DNA of 64,000 bases, taken from the NCBI GenBank assembly GCA_933228895.1, contig OW121851.1:113419271-113483270 (forward strand), given 5' to 3'. Every line of letters starts with the position of its first letter. Positions within the stretch are counted from its first letter, which is position 1. Shown in pieces: positions 20,912-31,439 of the stretch. Source of the DNA: Platycnemis pennipes (taxonomy: Eukaryota; Arthropoda; Insecta; Odonata; Platycnemididae). The notes beneath the pieces are model-generated. The model did no database searches and was not told where the DNA came from. It was given only the letters and a program-made list of their open reading frames with translations. The position numbers were made by a program, and so were the translations under genes.

Positions 20912-21702
20912 AACAGAGGCAACTTTTCGAATTTTGATAGTTTTCACAAGCTATTATCAATTATCATTAATTTATTGATCACAGAAGATATGAGGTTACA
21001 TATTTATGACCCGTCAAGATAAGGAATATCATATTCACTAGAGCTGAGGGGATCTGAAAAACAATGGTAAGTTCAGTATTTAAAATTAACATTTCATCCT
21101 CTAATCTGGGATTTCTCAATCCAAACTTTTAGCATAAAATGAATTATAATTTATGGTAGGGTACATATCGCAATTAATTAATTCTGTTTTCTTTGATGAA
21201 GGAAACTGTCCTATTTTAGACTTAGCAAAACAAAAAATGTCGTGGTTACTTATGATAGTTTTCAGCCCAGAATTTGAAGTAAAGTGAGTCATATTTAAAT
21301 ATATTTTTTTGCTTGTTTGAGTCGGAGTGACACAGTGATATTTGTTAGTAGTCATAACAATATGCCATTCATTATTTTACATTTAAATCTGTACACATGT
21401 TATCGGACGATTGCAAAGTGTATCTTATGTACAATAGATGAGATTAGATATTAGGTAAAGTTACAAGGGCATCATTTACCAAATGGCATTACCAGCGGAC
21501 GCTGGAGGCCTTGTGAGAGAAAAAATGTAAATTTAGTTGCAGGTAACCTGGCGCCTACGAGCAGAATATTAATAGTGATATGTACAATTTTTTTGTCTTA
21601 ATATGCAAGGAAAAGTCTATGTCAAGTTGCCAGGTTGCAAGACTATAACATTGGCGGCCTTATTCTAGATTTCTCCAGGTCCCTCTGAGGTCATAAATAC
21701 GT

Positions 21703-23290
21703 CTCTGGCAGTAACTCCATGAGTCCCTAAGGCACTTAGACCTTGGTCCATTGTAACAGCCACCATTCAAGAGATCACTCACAGAGGCCAATAGCCTGGC
21801 TGAAACCCAGTATGTCCCCTATGACTATACTTTATTGGGTTCCAAAAAGGGTAAGCCAAGATATCTGCTCCTTACCATAACAGGGCACTCGCAGAGAATG
21901 TGAGAGGTTTATTCCTCCTCATCTTCACACCACCTTCATCAGGGTGAATAAGTGAGAGATGAAGGATATGCAATCAAGAGAGAAGAATATGCATTTCTGC
22001 CTGGAATATTGCAGTGTATTCCCCTGAAGGGATTGACATCTTCCTAGATAGGCTGCAACTGTTGCACAGTAAGTCCTCGACTTACACAGATCCGGGTTAC
22101 ATGGGTTCAGAGTTATGCAGATATTCAGTTAGGCCGGTGTTAAGGTCTGCACACACAGGTGCGGTACGCAGGAGTGAAATTTGCACAGGACAAAAATCAC
22201 TCGGCAGGATACCACTATGCGCAAACTGACGTGGATTCCGCACAACAGAACGTGGTAGTGCCTCGACTACAATTCAGTTAGCTGCATGCTGCATTTCCCA
22301 CGACTCTAGTCTAGAGCAAAATTGCTGAGAGGAATGTCGACTGTGGAGTTCACTGTAGTGGTTAAGTATCCATTACTCAATCCGAAAATGATCAGGTCAA
22401 ATACTTATATATAGACACGCCCTTGAACATTCATTGCAAATAGTATTTTTTTAAATTAGAAAGTATTGCATGCTAATATTGTTTTCACGGTCTTCATCTT
22501 CTGCCCATGCGATTAAAAAGAGAGCTTCCTCTGCGTCAGATGACACTTCTATAGTCTCTACACTAAATTGGAAGTACTTACGCCCTTCTAAATTAATCTT
22601 CTTATAAGGCATGAATTCTGTTATGGTGTAGTGGAACCCTTCCTCCCTATATCAAATTTCTTAGGAGGGGTGTGGGGGGAGTGGTAGACCCCAAAGAAAT
22701 CAGAGGTTGTGGCTCACTTTTTTTGGACACTGCCTGATTTGTAAAATTATTTGGGCCTTTATCCCTAGTAACTCCGCTCTGATTTTAAATGTTGCACAAA
22801 ATTTTATGTGGAGAGGATGAAACTTCCCCCTCCCCCGTTCAGGTATGCAGAATAGAACTCCAGACATATTTTTATTTTCCCATTAATATGATCTATAAAA
22901 TTAAAAATTGGTAAGTAAAACAGTGGTTGTACATACATATGAAATATTTTCCTTATTTTTTTTGATAAATAATTAAAACATTTCCTTTATCATTGGTAAT
23001 CTAATAAATATTGCTGTAGTGTTTTAAACAGTTTGAGTGAAATTTTGATGTGCAGACCCTTTCCTCCCCCGCTTACACAGATTTTTCAAGGAGTTTGCCC
23101 CCACCAACAATTCAGGGTGTTACACCCCTGCCAGAGCATACAACCATTTAAAAAAGCTTCTCTGCTCTTCTCTTATTTGTCGAGTGTTCACTAAATGATT
23201 CCGACAGGTCTTCCTTTTCGTGATGCATTTTCAGAGACATTGCCTGCGGTAACCGTTGGTGATCACTGCTGTTTACCTGGTATCCGCAGC
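21703..23290. other. No gene seen
   Basis: Mixed sequence without a supportable gene. At about 22068 CAGTAAGTCCTCGACTTAC looks like a pogo/Tigger-type end, but no partner was found. Confidence 0.3.
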
Positions 23291-23341
23291 TTGCTGTAGT
23301 GGCGGTGGCTCAACTCAATACATCCCTCCATCCAATTCACT

Positions 23342-24250
23342 ATGGAGATGGAGGAGAATGGGACCCTACCTTTCTTAGATGTTCTGGTGAAGAAAGGAGA
23401 CGACGGATCTCTGCGGCACTCCGTCTATAGAAAGAAAACCCACACGGATCGGTATCTCCATGCAACCTCCCACCATCATCCAAGGCAAAAAGCGGCTTTA
23501 GTCAAAACCCTTATGCATAGGGCCAGAGTGGTGTGCAAGAACACTGCTCTAAAAGACGAGGAATCACATTTGGTTGCCGCTCTCGTCGGAAATGGGTATT
23601 CGGAGTCGTTCGTGAGGAGACATATGAAGATGGAGCCAAGATTGCCCGAAAACAACCGGACGAAACCGAAAGGATATGCTATGATTCCCTACGTTGCTGG
23701 ATCGTCCGAACGCATTTCCCGCATACTTGGGAAAGCAGGCATAGAGACGTGGTTCGGCACGTTGACAAAAACCAAAGACATATTACCATCCGCGAAGGAC
23801 CGGCTTCACCCTCTTCACACAGAAGGAGTTTACGAAATACCGTGCACTTGCGGTAAAGTGTACATAGGGCAAAGCGGAAGGTCGGTAGCTTGCCGATTAA
23901 AGGAACATCGGAGAGCGATCCTGCGCGGCAATGGAAAAGAATCGGCGGTTGCAGACCACGCCCTCTCGAGAGAGGGCCACCGGATCTTGACCGAGGAGAC
24001 GAAGGTCATCTCGAGGGAAAAATCGTATTTTCCTCGTTTAATTCGAGAGGCCGTCGAAATTGAGAAGAGGCCGCAAAACTTCAACAGAGATGACGGCATT
24101 CGACTTAGCGCGGTCTGGAAGAAACTCTTCCTAGGTGAACGACCCGCACAACTCACTGACGTCAGCAGCGGGGGGGGGGGAGCGGTGAAAGAGAACGGCA
24201 ACCAGCCAAGGCCAAGAGACAGGGGGAGGGGGGACACAGGTCCCCCATAA
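23342..24250 (+). CDS. Penelope-like ORF C-terminus with GIY-YIG endonuclease
   Basis: Uninterrupted 302-codon frame, the best preserved retroelement coding sequence in the window. Residues 1-16 are the end of the reverse transcriptase (NGTLPFLDVLV). A linker with HTDRYLHATSHHHP follows (34-47), as is usual in Penelope elements. The endonuclease has GVY at 162-164, a CxC pair at 168-170, VYIGQ at 173-177, the likely catalytic Arg in RLKEH at 185-189, and a conserved tail FNRDDGIRLSAVWK (247-260). The last 30 residues after a run of G are low-complexity and basic. The frame is open upstream of the Met, so the start is a truncation artefact and the full protein would be two to three times longer. 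In Penelope elements this domain nicks target DNA for priming of reverse transcription. Confidence 0.8.
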   Translation: MEMEENGTLPFLDVLVKKGDDGSLRHSVYRKKTHTDRYLHATSHHHPRQKAALVKTLMHRARVVCKNTALKDEESHLVAALVGNGYSESFVRRHMKMEPRLPENNRTKPKGYAMIPYVAGSSERISRILGKAGIETWFGTLTKTKDILPSAKDRLHPLHTEGVYEIPCTCGKVYIGQSGRSVACRLKEHRRAILRGNGKESAVADHALSREGHRILTEETKVISREKSYFPRLIREAVEIEKRPQNFNRDDGIRLSAVWKKLFLGERPAQLTDVSSGGGGAVKENGNQPRPRDRGRGDTGPP

Positions 24251-24479
24251 ATAGCAGCATCTTCACTTCTCAATAATCATTTCCCTGATGACGTGCCTTG
24301 CAACGGGTATGAAAGCTTGGAGAACGACAATGCCTGTGACGCAGCTGCCACCGAAAGTGACAACTGGACATTGGATATAACTGTTGGCCCATATTACTAT
24401 TGAAATTTTCAACAGTTTTTTGCACAGGGAGCCGCCAGTATCAAAGACCAAAGTGAGAGGGATAGATGGCGGAATGAAG

Positions 24480-24560
24480 CAGAGCTCGCGGAAATCCTCT
24501 ATAAACACAGTGCGCACTGATCTCCGCATTTGGCAGACGTTGAAGGTGGTGTGGCTGATA
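24480..24560 (+). repeat. Short repeat shared with 30482-30560
   Basis: GCGCACTGATCTCCGCATTT then GGCAGACGTTGAAGGTGGTG here matches GCGCACTGATCACCACATTT then GGCAGATGTTGAAGGTGGTG at about 30516. Both are preceded by a GAGCTC and a weakly matching stretch. Probably the 3' tail of the Penelope-like family. Confidence 0.6.
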
Positions 24561-24745
24561 AGTATATAATTTTTGCTTTCTCAACAGGAAAAGTAAAATA
24601 AGAGAAAATTTCTCCATAAAATGACACCCTTTTAAAAAGTAACAAAAGTGATGCAGTGGCAGCCCTGGTTATGTGGGAAAAGCACATCACCCAGAGGCAC
24701 AAAATATGTCTGTTTCCTCACAATCTAAAATGGAACGTATATATA

Positions 24746-25466
24746 CAGGGTGTATAGGGGTTTTCATTTTTATTTTCCCTGACTTTTGAGTGCCTGAAAA
24801 CTCCAAGATTTCGGTCATTTATAGAGATAAAAGTGGTAGTGAGGAAGCGAAAAAGTCTAAACTTATGAAAAATTGTAGGTTTATTTTCATATCAATCATA
24901 TGAACTTCCAGTAATAAGAGATGAACAATTTTAAGTCCACAAAATAAAAATCACGATCACTTACATTGATAAGCCTTCCGAAAGGGTTTTAATTGCAGAA
25001 AAATATATGCAAAGAGGGCTAACCTGGCTTTTCCTTCAAACCTGATGTCATGCTAAAGTAGCTCTTTGAATCAATCTTGATTTTTTCTTCCTCACATCCT
25101 TCTACAAATTTGGCTAAGTGAAATCAAATTTGACAGAGAATAACCTTTTTGTCACCAGAGGGACAAAGCGACGCATTCCTGGCAAAATCGCTAGCGAATG
25201 AAAATGAGATGCGCACTCATTTCACCAAATTGTGCAGGCTATAGCCAGAAAGAACCAGAATTGGGCCCCTGGGCTGCCTCCACAGCGAAGCCAGCCTGAG
25301 GCCAGTCGTCCCCTCCTTCACCCTGCCCTCTGCTCCATGCGCAGTTTTTGATCTCTTGGCATTTTCAGGGTGATAAATTCCGAAATTTGAATGTTTTGAG
25401 ATTTTTCCCTGACCACACTTTAAATTCCCCGACTTTTCCAGGTTTTCCAGGATCCTATAAACCCTG
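24746..25466. mobile_element. 721-bp element with CAGGGTKTATAGG ends
   Basis: Left end CAGGGTGTATAGGGG, right end CCTATAAACCCTG. Inside both ends, related CCCTGACTTTT and CCCCGACTTTTCCAGG stretches face each other, so the inverted similarity extends about 60 bp. The duplication is unclear because both flanks are TATATA-like. It is non-coding. The end sequence would suit a hAT-type non-autonomous element. Confidence 0.6.
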
Positions 25467-25476
25467 ATATATTAGG

Positions 25477-26539
25477 TAGAGATGAGTCGATACCAAAATT
25501 TATTGATTCTCAATACCTATTACTAAAAAATTGATTCTCGATACCAATACCATCAACCTATAACTATGTACCTAATTTAACTAGTTTTCCTATATATTAT
25601 CGTAAAAATGTTCCATGAAATTTAAAAATACAATTTTACAATGCAAATATATGAATATACAATTAACTTAGGGATAAAACTTCTGCTATTGCACTCCGAG
25701 GACATTCTGAAAATAAAAACTGTTTGATAATAGTTTCATATTTTTCTTACAAAAGCATGTTCAATAACAAAAAATGCTTAGTATCAGATAAAAAATGTCA
25801 TAACAGATTCACAATAATATGACTGTCATCTCATAAGTTATATTTTAAATGATTATTAGTTATCAAACAAGTATTTTGCCTTAAAAGGGAAGGACTGATA
25901 ATTACCTCCCTCTCCCCAATTTGTTCGTGAGTGGGGACAATCAATTGGATCGCCTGTGTGCGATAGTAAGCTTTCTTTTTCTTTTGTGCTGTGAGTGGCT
26001 CATAGAATAGCATTAGGCTACATTGTCTTGATTGTTTATTACTCATTTCATTTCGCTCATTCATATCATAAGGGTTTGTTCTCATGATTTAAATGTTTCA
26101 TCCCTCATTTATTCATCCATCCAGTCATTAGTCTTTAGGAGGTTATTTTTGTTTTGTAACTATTTGTGTCAATTATAGAATATATGATTGCTGTATGAAG
26201 TGTGAACAATACTTTGTTCAATCTTCTCACCTTGGCGAGCCAAATCACCCTCGACCATATCACCTACAACCATTCTTCACCCGGCCCCAGCGGTAAAGCT
26301 AGGGAGAAACTAGGCTCTGAACGAGGTCAGGAACCTGCCTGCAGAGGCCCTTGTGGAGAGGTCTCTCAATTTTGTTATCCGACAGGTGACGGAGTTTGTA
26401 TTTTGCCCGCGCGTCTCTGAGGCTGGAGAGTACGCGTGGGTGAAGTGTGTGTCGGGCCCCATTCGCACGTCCGGGAGGACGGGACCGTTACAATACCAAT
26501 CCACTAGAATCGATGGTATCGAGAATCGACACATTCCTA
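25477..26539. mobile_element. hAT-like non-autonomous element, 1.06 kb
   Basis: Left end TAGAGATGAGTCGATACC and right end GGTATCGAGAATCGACACAT then TCCTA are imperfect inverted repeats of the TAGRNATG type common in hAT elements. Flanking octamers ATATTAGG (25469-25476) and ATTATAGG (26540-26547) agree at six of eight positions, as a decayed 8-bp duplication would. No transposase frame. It starts ten bases after the previous element ends. Confidence 0.65.
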
Positions 26540-28529
26540 ATTATAGGAAACACTTCTCACAAATTTATAAATTCCAATAATATGGGATTGAGGAAAAGCT
26601 ACCTTCATTGCATAAGTACATCTACAGTTTTAAGGTGCTGGTTATACCCCACCATCTGTACTAAGCTTAAACCTGAAATCCATACCAGAGGCTGGATTCA
26701 TAATCATGACTTTTGGGTTCCATGCCAATTCATCCCCACCAGTCTACAATACTGCATTCATGTTGCTGCTATTCTTTTTTGGGAATTAAAAATTTTGTTA
26801 AGGAAACGAACCTAATTGTCACAATGCATATACAGAAGAACCTCTTTTTTTACGAACCTCTAATTTACGAAATGACACCAATTTACGAACCATTCCGCCA
26901 GTCCCGATCTTTGTATATAGGAAAACCATGTAAAATGACCTCTATTTTACGAAACCTCGATTTTATTGATTTAAGAGTGAGAGGCCGGTCCCTAGGAGTG
27001 ATTGACCTTTAGTAGGAGTTTTTGAAATGATTTTGCCGCACTGAACTCAGTACAATGGAATAACGATCGCTGTACACCGCGACAGGAGCAGCTGAAGCCA
27101 GATAGGTCATGTTGAGAGGGCCGTCGGTCCAAGTATTTCATATGGAAAAATGTGGAAAAATCGATTCAGCATAGTGCTTCTTGAAGTGCTTAAACTATAG
27201 CAAAAATCCCAGAGATTGATCGTCCAAATCGCAATTTAATCCTAATTATATGATCCGAGGAAATAATGTTCAAAGACGCATGGCACGACGCCTACTTCTC
27301 TAAAACAATGCCCCGGTTCATAAAAAAATCGGATTAGTGCTTGGTAATTTCTATTCCTTTTCTATCATTTTCGTATTGTGAATACCTAACTCGTCGTTAC
27401 AAAGGATCCATATTTTCTCTGGGATTATTTAAATTTAGCTTTAAGGTAGCCGCCGCAACCCCAATTCAGAACTTACTTCAACCTTTCACTTGAAAATAGC
27501 ATTCATGTAGGAAGTTCTTTGCTGCAGCTAACGTGGAGCTTAGTTTCATTAAAAAATACTAATTTTGCAATAATAAATTACTTATATTCAAATATTGATG
27601 CAATTTGATCATTTAATTTTTCATTTGAAGTGTTTTACGCCGTTAGGTAAAATTTGCGATTGCTTTCTGTAGCCGCGAGTAAATAGTTCTCACAAATCAC
27701 CGCTAGATGTCAGCACTATAGAACGCATCTTAAAAAAGAGGGAATTTAAAATTTATTCGAGTGAAGTTCTAAAATTGACTTAAATCACCTGCGAAATATT
27801 ATTAAATGTATTTCCAACGATACGCTTTCTTCAAAAAAGGCATTTCCTGGTCTTTTCACGGAAATATACTGAGTCAGTTGGAACTTTGTTTTGAAATTTC
27901 CTAGTTAAAATATATCCCTGGCTTTCCCATGTTAAAATGGCTTCTTTAAACACAAATCGACTAGCACTTAATATACCTTTCGTTAATTAATGCATAACTG
28001 CATATGCTTAAAATACTCCTCGGGATGAGTTAATTCTCTTATTCCCCTTATGTTGAGATCTACTTACTGAACAGCTACAAGAACTTAATTCAGTTGCAGC
28101 AGCCAAGTTCATACCATTATAAATTTATAAAAAAATATTCACCTGTTTTTTTAAAATTCATTGCTGTTTCATTCTCTTATACTAAAGTGAGTCTCCTATA
28201 GCCTTAGGAATAACGCCTATGCTATACAGCAAATCAATACAATTGAGGTGTAATTTTTAAATCCTTTCAATTTGATGTAGATACACTGCACATAGAGAAT
28301 GTCACGTAATATCTGTTTCTTTCCCTGAATGAGCAGATGACTACATATTATTTTTTATAGTTTGGGACATGATATTTTCGCGAAACGTCTTTTGCGACAG
28401 GATTCACGAAATAAGCGACATAGGGGTTTAATCACGAAATTAACCGTGTCTTCTTTGAAACGCGATTTTTTTTACGAAATTTGTGATATTTTGCAAATGC
28501 CGAATTTTTGTAGCATGAAATATTTTCTT

Positions 28530-28905
28530 TAGTGATGGCCGGATCGGATCTTTCATTTTTCTCGGTTCCGGATCCAAAGACACAGAGTAAAATCGGATCC
28601 GGGTCGTAGATTTTAAATTTTCGCGGCTTAGCGATCGAAGTGCCCCGTGAATGGATGTAGGTGCGGTAGATATTGACAAGAAGAGGATGTGTAACTAAGG
28701 TCACGTAATTATATGAAAGCGTTCCCCTTCAACTAGAAGCAAAATAAAGAAATATGACCTTTTCCCCCATTACCCCGGTATCGCGGGGAAAAAAAATACG
28801 TAGTATGTCGTGCGGGTAGCCTACATTCGCCGGGATCAGGCGTACAACGAGAGCTAGTGTACTCTGCGAAGTTCGATCCCAATCGCAGTTTAATTTTTTT
28901 CTTTC
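28530..28905 (+). repeat. Diverged direct repeat, unit 1, with tRNA-like boxes
   Basis: Shares landmarks in order with 29022-29430: GATGG(C/T)C(A/G)G(A/G)TCGGATC, then GATTTTAAA..TCGCGGC, CCCCG(T/C)GAATGG, GGTCACG, then GCTAGTGTACT followed by AGTTCGATCC. The last two resemble A and B boxes of tRNA genes but are close together. The reverse-strand open frames here are incidental. Confidence 0.65.
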
Positions 28906-29021
28906 AGTCACTGCATCGAAAATGTTATCTTATTCAATTTCAAACCATTACATCTGAATACTCACTTAATTATACTTTGTTGTTTAAATTAGATTTACAA
29001 ATGTACCATTCATAAATTAAG

Positions 29022-29430
29022 GATGGTCAGGTCGGATCCAAAGATCCACGGGTCTTTCATTTCATTCGCTATTGAAATCATATCCGAGGACAGTAAAACT
29101 TCAGACCCGGATCGGAGATTTTAACATCTCGCGGCCTCGTGATCGATACGCCCCGCGAATGGAATGTACGTATGGCAGATACCAACAAGGAGAGGTAAAG
29201 TAACTCGGGTCACGAAATGAGAAGATTTTTTCCGTGCCCCAACGAGGAAAACAAAATAAAAAATACTCGTCTTGACCTTTTTCTCCACAGGCCCGGATGT
29301 GCGAGAAAAAATTAAGCCGAATGTCATGCGGGTCACCTACATTCTCCATATTCCCGTGAACCTATGAGAGCGTAGTTGTTAAAAAAGAGGGCTAGTGTAC
29401 TGCCAGTCGCGAGTTCGATCCACACTACCT
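29022..29430 (+). repeat. Diverged direct repeat, unit 2, with tRNA-like boxes
   Basis: Second unit of the pair, about 490 bp downstream of the first. It contains GATTTTAACATCTCGCGGCC, GCCCCGCGAATGGAATG, and at the 3' end GGGCTAGTGTACTGCC and GCGAGTTCGATCC. The spacing and sequence of the last two are like a short tRNA-derived head, here placed at the 3' side. Confidence 0.65.
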
Positions 29431-30481
29431 AAGAATACAGCACGGCTGTATTCCTAGGGTAATGCTAGTTGGCAGTTAAAAAAAGTAGATTATCAGAAAT
29501 TTCATGCCAAATTATAAGTAAAAAAATAATTAAATTTGGCGAAAGGAAATGATTGGAAAAAATTTATATTACAGAATTAAATCGTGGAATCATTATGTTA
29601 ACTTTACAGTGTATTTTTGAGTGAAGCATTTGTAAATCTAGTTGAAGCGATAGAAGTACAAAAAAGTCAGTATCCACACACAAAGGTTGGAAATGAAGGA
29701 TGTTCAAGTTTTTTATTCAATGGTTGAAAGTAAAATTTTAAACAGCGTAAGAATCGAACGTCATTACCTTCAGTCCACTACTCCACTCTGTTATTACCAT
29801 TATCTCATTAATTTGCCTTTAATTTAATTTTGCCTACTCTGTTTTTTATGTTGCGTAGGGTAGCCAATACTTATGTATTGGATCTCAAATGTATGTATTA
29901 TTAACTGTTTGTTCACATTGGTATGAAGTCGTTATTAATAATATTTTAAAAAAACCTTTTCCTTTAAGACTCCTTTTCCCCAACATTAAACACAGCTTTC
30001 ACCTTTTTAAAATGATTTTATTTACCATATTTGTCATTTTTAAACACCGCTTTTGATGATTTTTATTTACCATTTTTCTGTCCCTAGTTATAGTAATTAG
30101 TTTGATTTCAACCCTAACATAACTATTTGACAAGTTAAGTGTAGCATAGTGTTTGATTGCATTGAAAGTATACTCGCAGTCTTGTCAGCAGAGTTTTAGT
30201 AGACCTACATTTGTCGCAGAGCAAGCCTCTAATGTGCATGATGCGCCTCCATGGACATTGCTCCATGCTGTGCGAGGTGTTTGGGAGTGTCACCACAAAA
30301 ACTATTTCCTACTGTTGGAGATCAGCTGGGTTTGGTGACACATCATTTCTGGAGACAGAGGAGTTAGTGGAAGATAACCTCCAATTTACAAACCCTCTGA
30401 TTTACAAAGCTCAAATTTTTGGGTCCCTTCAACTTCGTAAAATAGAGGTTCTACCGTAAACAATAGGCTGCATAATCTTAA

Positions 30482-30560
30482 CTGAGCTCCCAGAAATACA
30501 AATTCTCTCCAAAAATATTGCGCACTGATCACCACATTTGGCAGATGTTGAAGGTGGTGG
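30482..30560 (+). repeat. Copy of short repeat at 24480
   Basis: Matches the tail of the Penelope-like element at 23300-24560 (TTGGCAGATGTTGAAGGTGG). It lies just outside the right end of the pogo/Tigger-like copy, so it is an independent insertion or fragment. Confidence 0.55.
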
Positions 30561-30995
30561 TTCAGACAAATCTGTTAGCCATTTAAGTTGAGAAGCACAG
30601 CATGAAACAGGACGTCAGTAAATCTGATTGCCTTGAATGTACAAGCAAAGAAAATTTTTATGGCGACAACCGGGTCAGTTTCTCTCATCAAAAATTATGA
30701 ATGCATATGCTCATAACCATATCGCCATAGCACACGATTGCCACAAGAAATAGCACAGCAAAAAAAAATGCCCCATGACACACCAACTTATCAGAAAAGC
30801 CAAAACCAACAAAAAAGGAACATAAAACACATTCAAATGTGAGAATATGCTAATGAAGACAGCACCAGCACCACAACATGTACGCCCCACAAGAATGTAA
30901 CATATGGACACTTCAAAGTAAAATCTTACAGTAAAATCCACGAGGTCACATAATCCTTAAATACGTTGGACTAAAATTTGTATTAGATGTACAAA

Positions 30996-31001
30996 TTTAT
31001 T
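30996..31001 (-). promoter_or_regulatory. SMC2: Candidate polyadenylation signal for SMC2
   Basis: AATAAA on the minus strand, about 250 bases downstream of the SMC2 stop codon. It is the nearest canonical hexamer I noticed at a plausible 3' UTR distance; transcript evidence would be needed to fix the end. Confidence 0.45.
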
Positions 31002-31250
31002 TATAACTGACAGAGGTACAAGAGAAAGTATAAAAAATAACTATAAACTAATAGTTTTTCAAATGACAAATACTTGAAGTATAAAAAATTATGATAAATT
31101 AAGATCTAGAGTTTTATCCAAAAATAGCTCAAATCCACGTAAAAAAAGTTTGGTGCATCCAATGGTACCACACCAATGATGCCAAAAGATAGGAGCCACT
31201 TGGATTCACAGATGAAGGGTAGTTAATAGAAAACAATGAAAATGCATTTA

Positions 31251-31439
31251 CTATGGCCTTTTTCTGCCTTTAGCTTTAGGATTTTGTCCAGTAATTGTGG
31301 TGGTAGATGTGGTGACTTGACCATCAGATTCTTGTCTGTGGACAGTCCTTGTTACAGCTGAAACACCATCAACAAACTTGGTCCGGAACAGAACATTTGC
31401 GTTGTTGAACATACCATCTTTCAAGGACACAATGATGAA
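31251..31439 (-). CDS. SMC2: SMC2 last coding exon
   Basis: 189 nt in phase 0, starting [20 protein letters not shown], the strand after the D-loop of the C-terminal ATPase head, and running through [10 protein letters not shown] to a Thr-rich, basic tail ([10 protein letters not shown]) and the stop TAG at 31251-31253. The divergent tail is expected, as SMC2 C-termini vary. Confidence 0.92.
   Translation of the reverse strand, partial: FIIVSLKDGMFNNANVLFRTKFVDGVSAVTRTVHRQESDGQVTTSTTTITGQNPKAKGRKRP

Larger units (their letters stand above)
19642..21702. mobile_element. 2.06-kb DNA element with terminal inverted repeats, superfamily unknown
   Basis: Outer ends are ACGTATTTATGACCTC at 19642-19657 and its exact reverse complement at 21687-21702. 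Similarity continues inward, for example CCAATGTTAGAGTTTTG, and GCTTGACAT against ATGTCAAGTTGCC. No clear target-site duplication. A 115-codon frame lies inside near the left end (19756-20103), and a foldback MITE has inserted at 20677-20911. Confidence 0.7.
23300..24560 (+). mobile_element. Penelope-like retroelement, 5'-truncated, GIY-YIG endonuclease intact
   Basis: Homology begins at about 23309 with LNSIHPSIQF, upstream of the first Met, which is the RT thumb of Penelope elements; everything 5' is missing. The 302-codon frame that follows carries the GIY-YIG endonuclease. Downstream of the stop, CTGATGA at 24285-24291 and GAAA at 24311-24314 enclose a possible stem (TGCC/GGTA), again a hammerhead-like arrangement at the expected 3' end. 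Beyond it, a stretch at about 24480-24555 recurs at 30482-30560, so it probably belongs to the element's tail. Confidence 0.85.
28345..30090. mobile_element. Insertion within the pogo/Tigger-like copy
   Basis: Defined by comparison: the copy at 48558-50460 runs straight from the equivalent of GCAGATGACTAC to AATTAGTTTGATTTC, whereas here 1.74 kb separates them. The inserted DNA holds two diverged direct copies of one repeat (28530-28905 and 29022-29430). Its own ends are not clear, so the exact junctions and type are unknown. Confidence 0.6.
26833..30456 (+). mobile_element. pogo/Tigger-like element, copy 1, split by an insertion
   Basis: Ends CAGAAGAACCTC and GAGGTTCTACCG, each next to a TA (26831-26832 and 30457-30458), the target duplication expected of the Tc1/mariner/pogo group. 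The inner sequence matches the inverted copy at 48558-50460 along its whole length, except that here about 1.74 kb (28345-30090) has been inserted. Without the insertion it is about 1.9 kb, like the other copy. No transposase frame is visible in either, so it is a non-autonomous family. Confidence 0.8.

Noticed and set aside
22068..22090. Possible pogo/Tigger-type end (CAGTAAGTCCTCGACTTAC)
   Set aside because: No inverted partner found within several kilobases.
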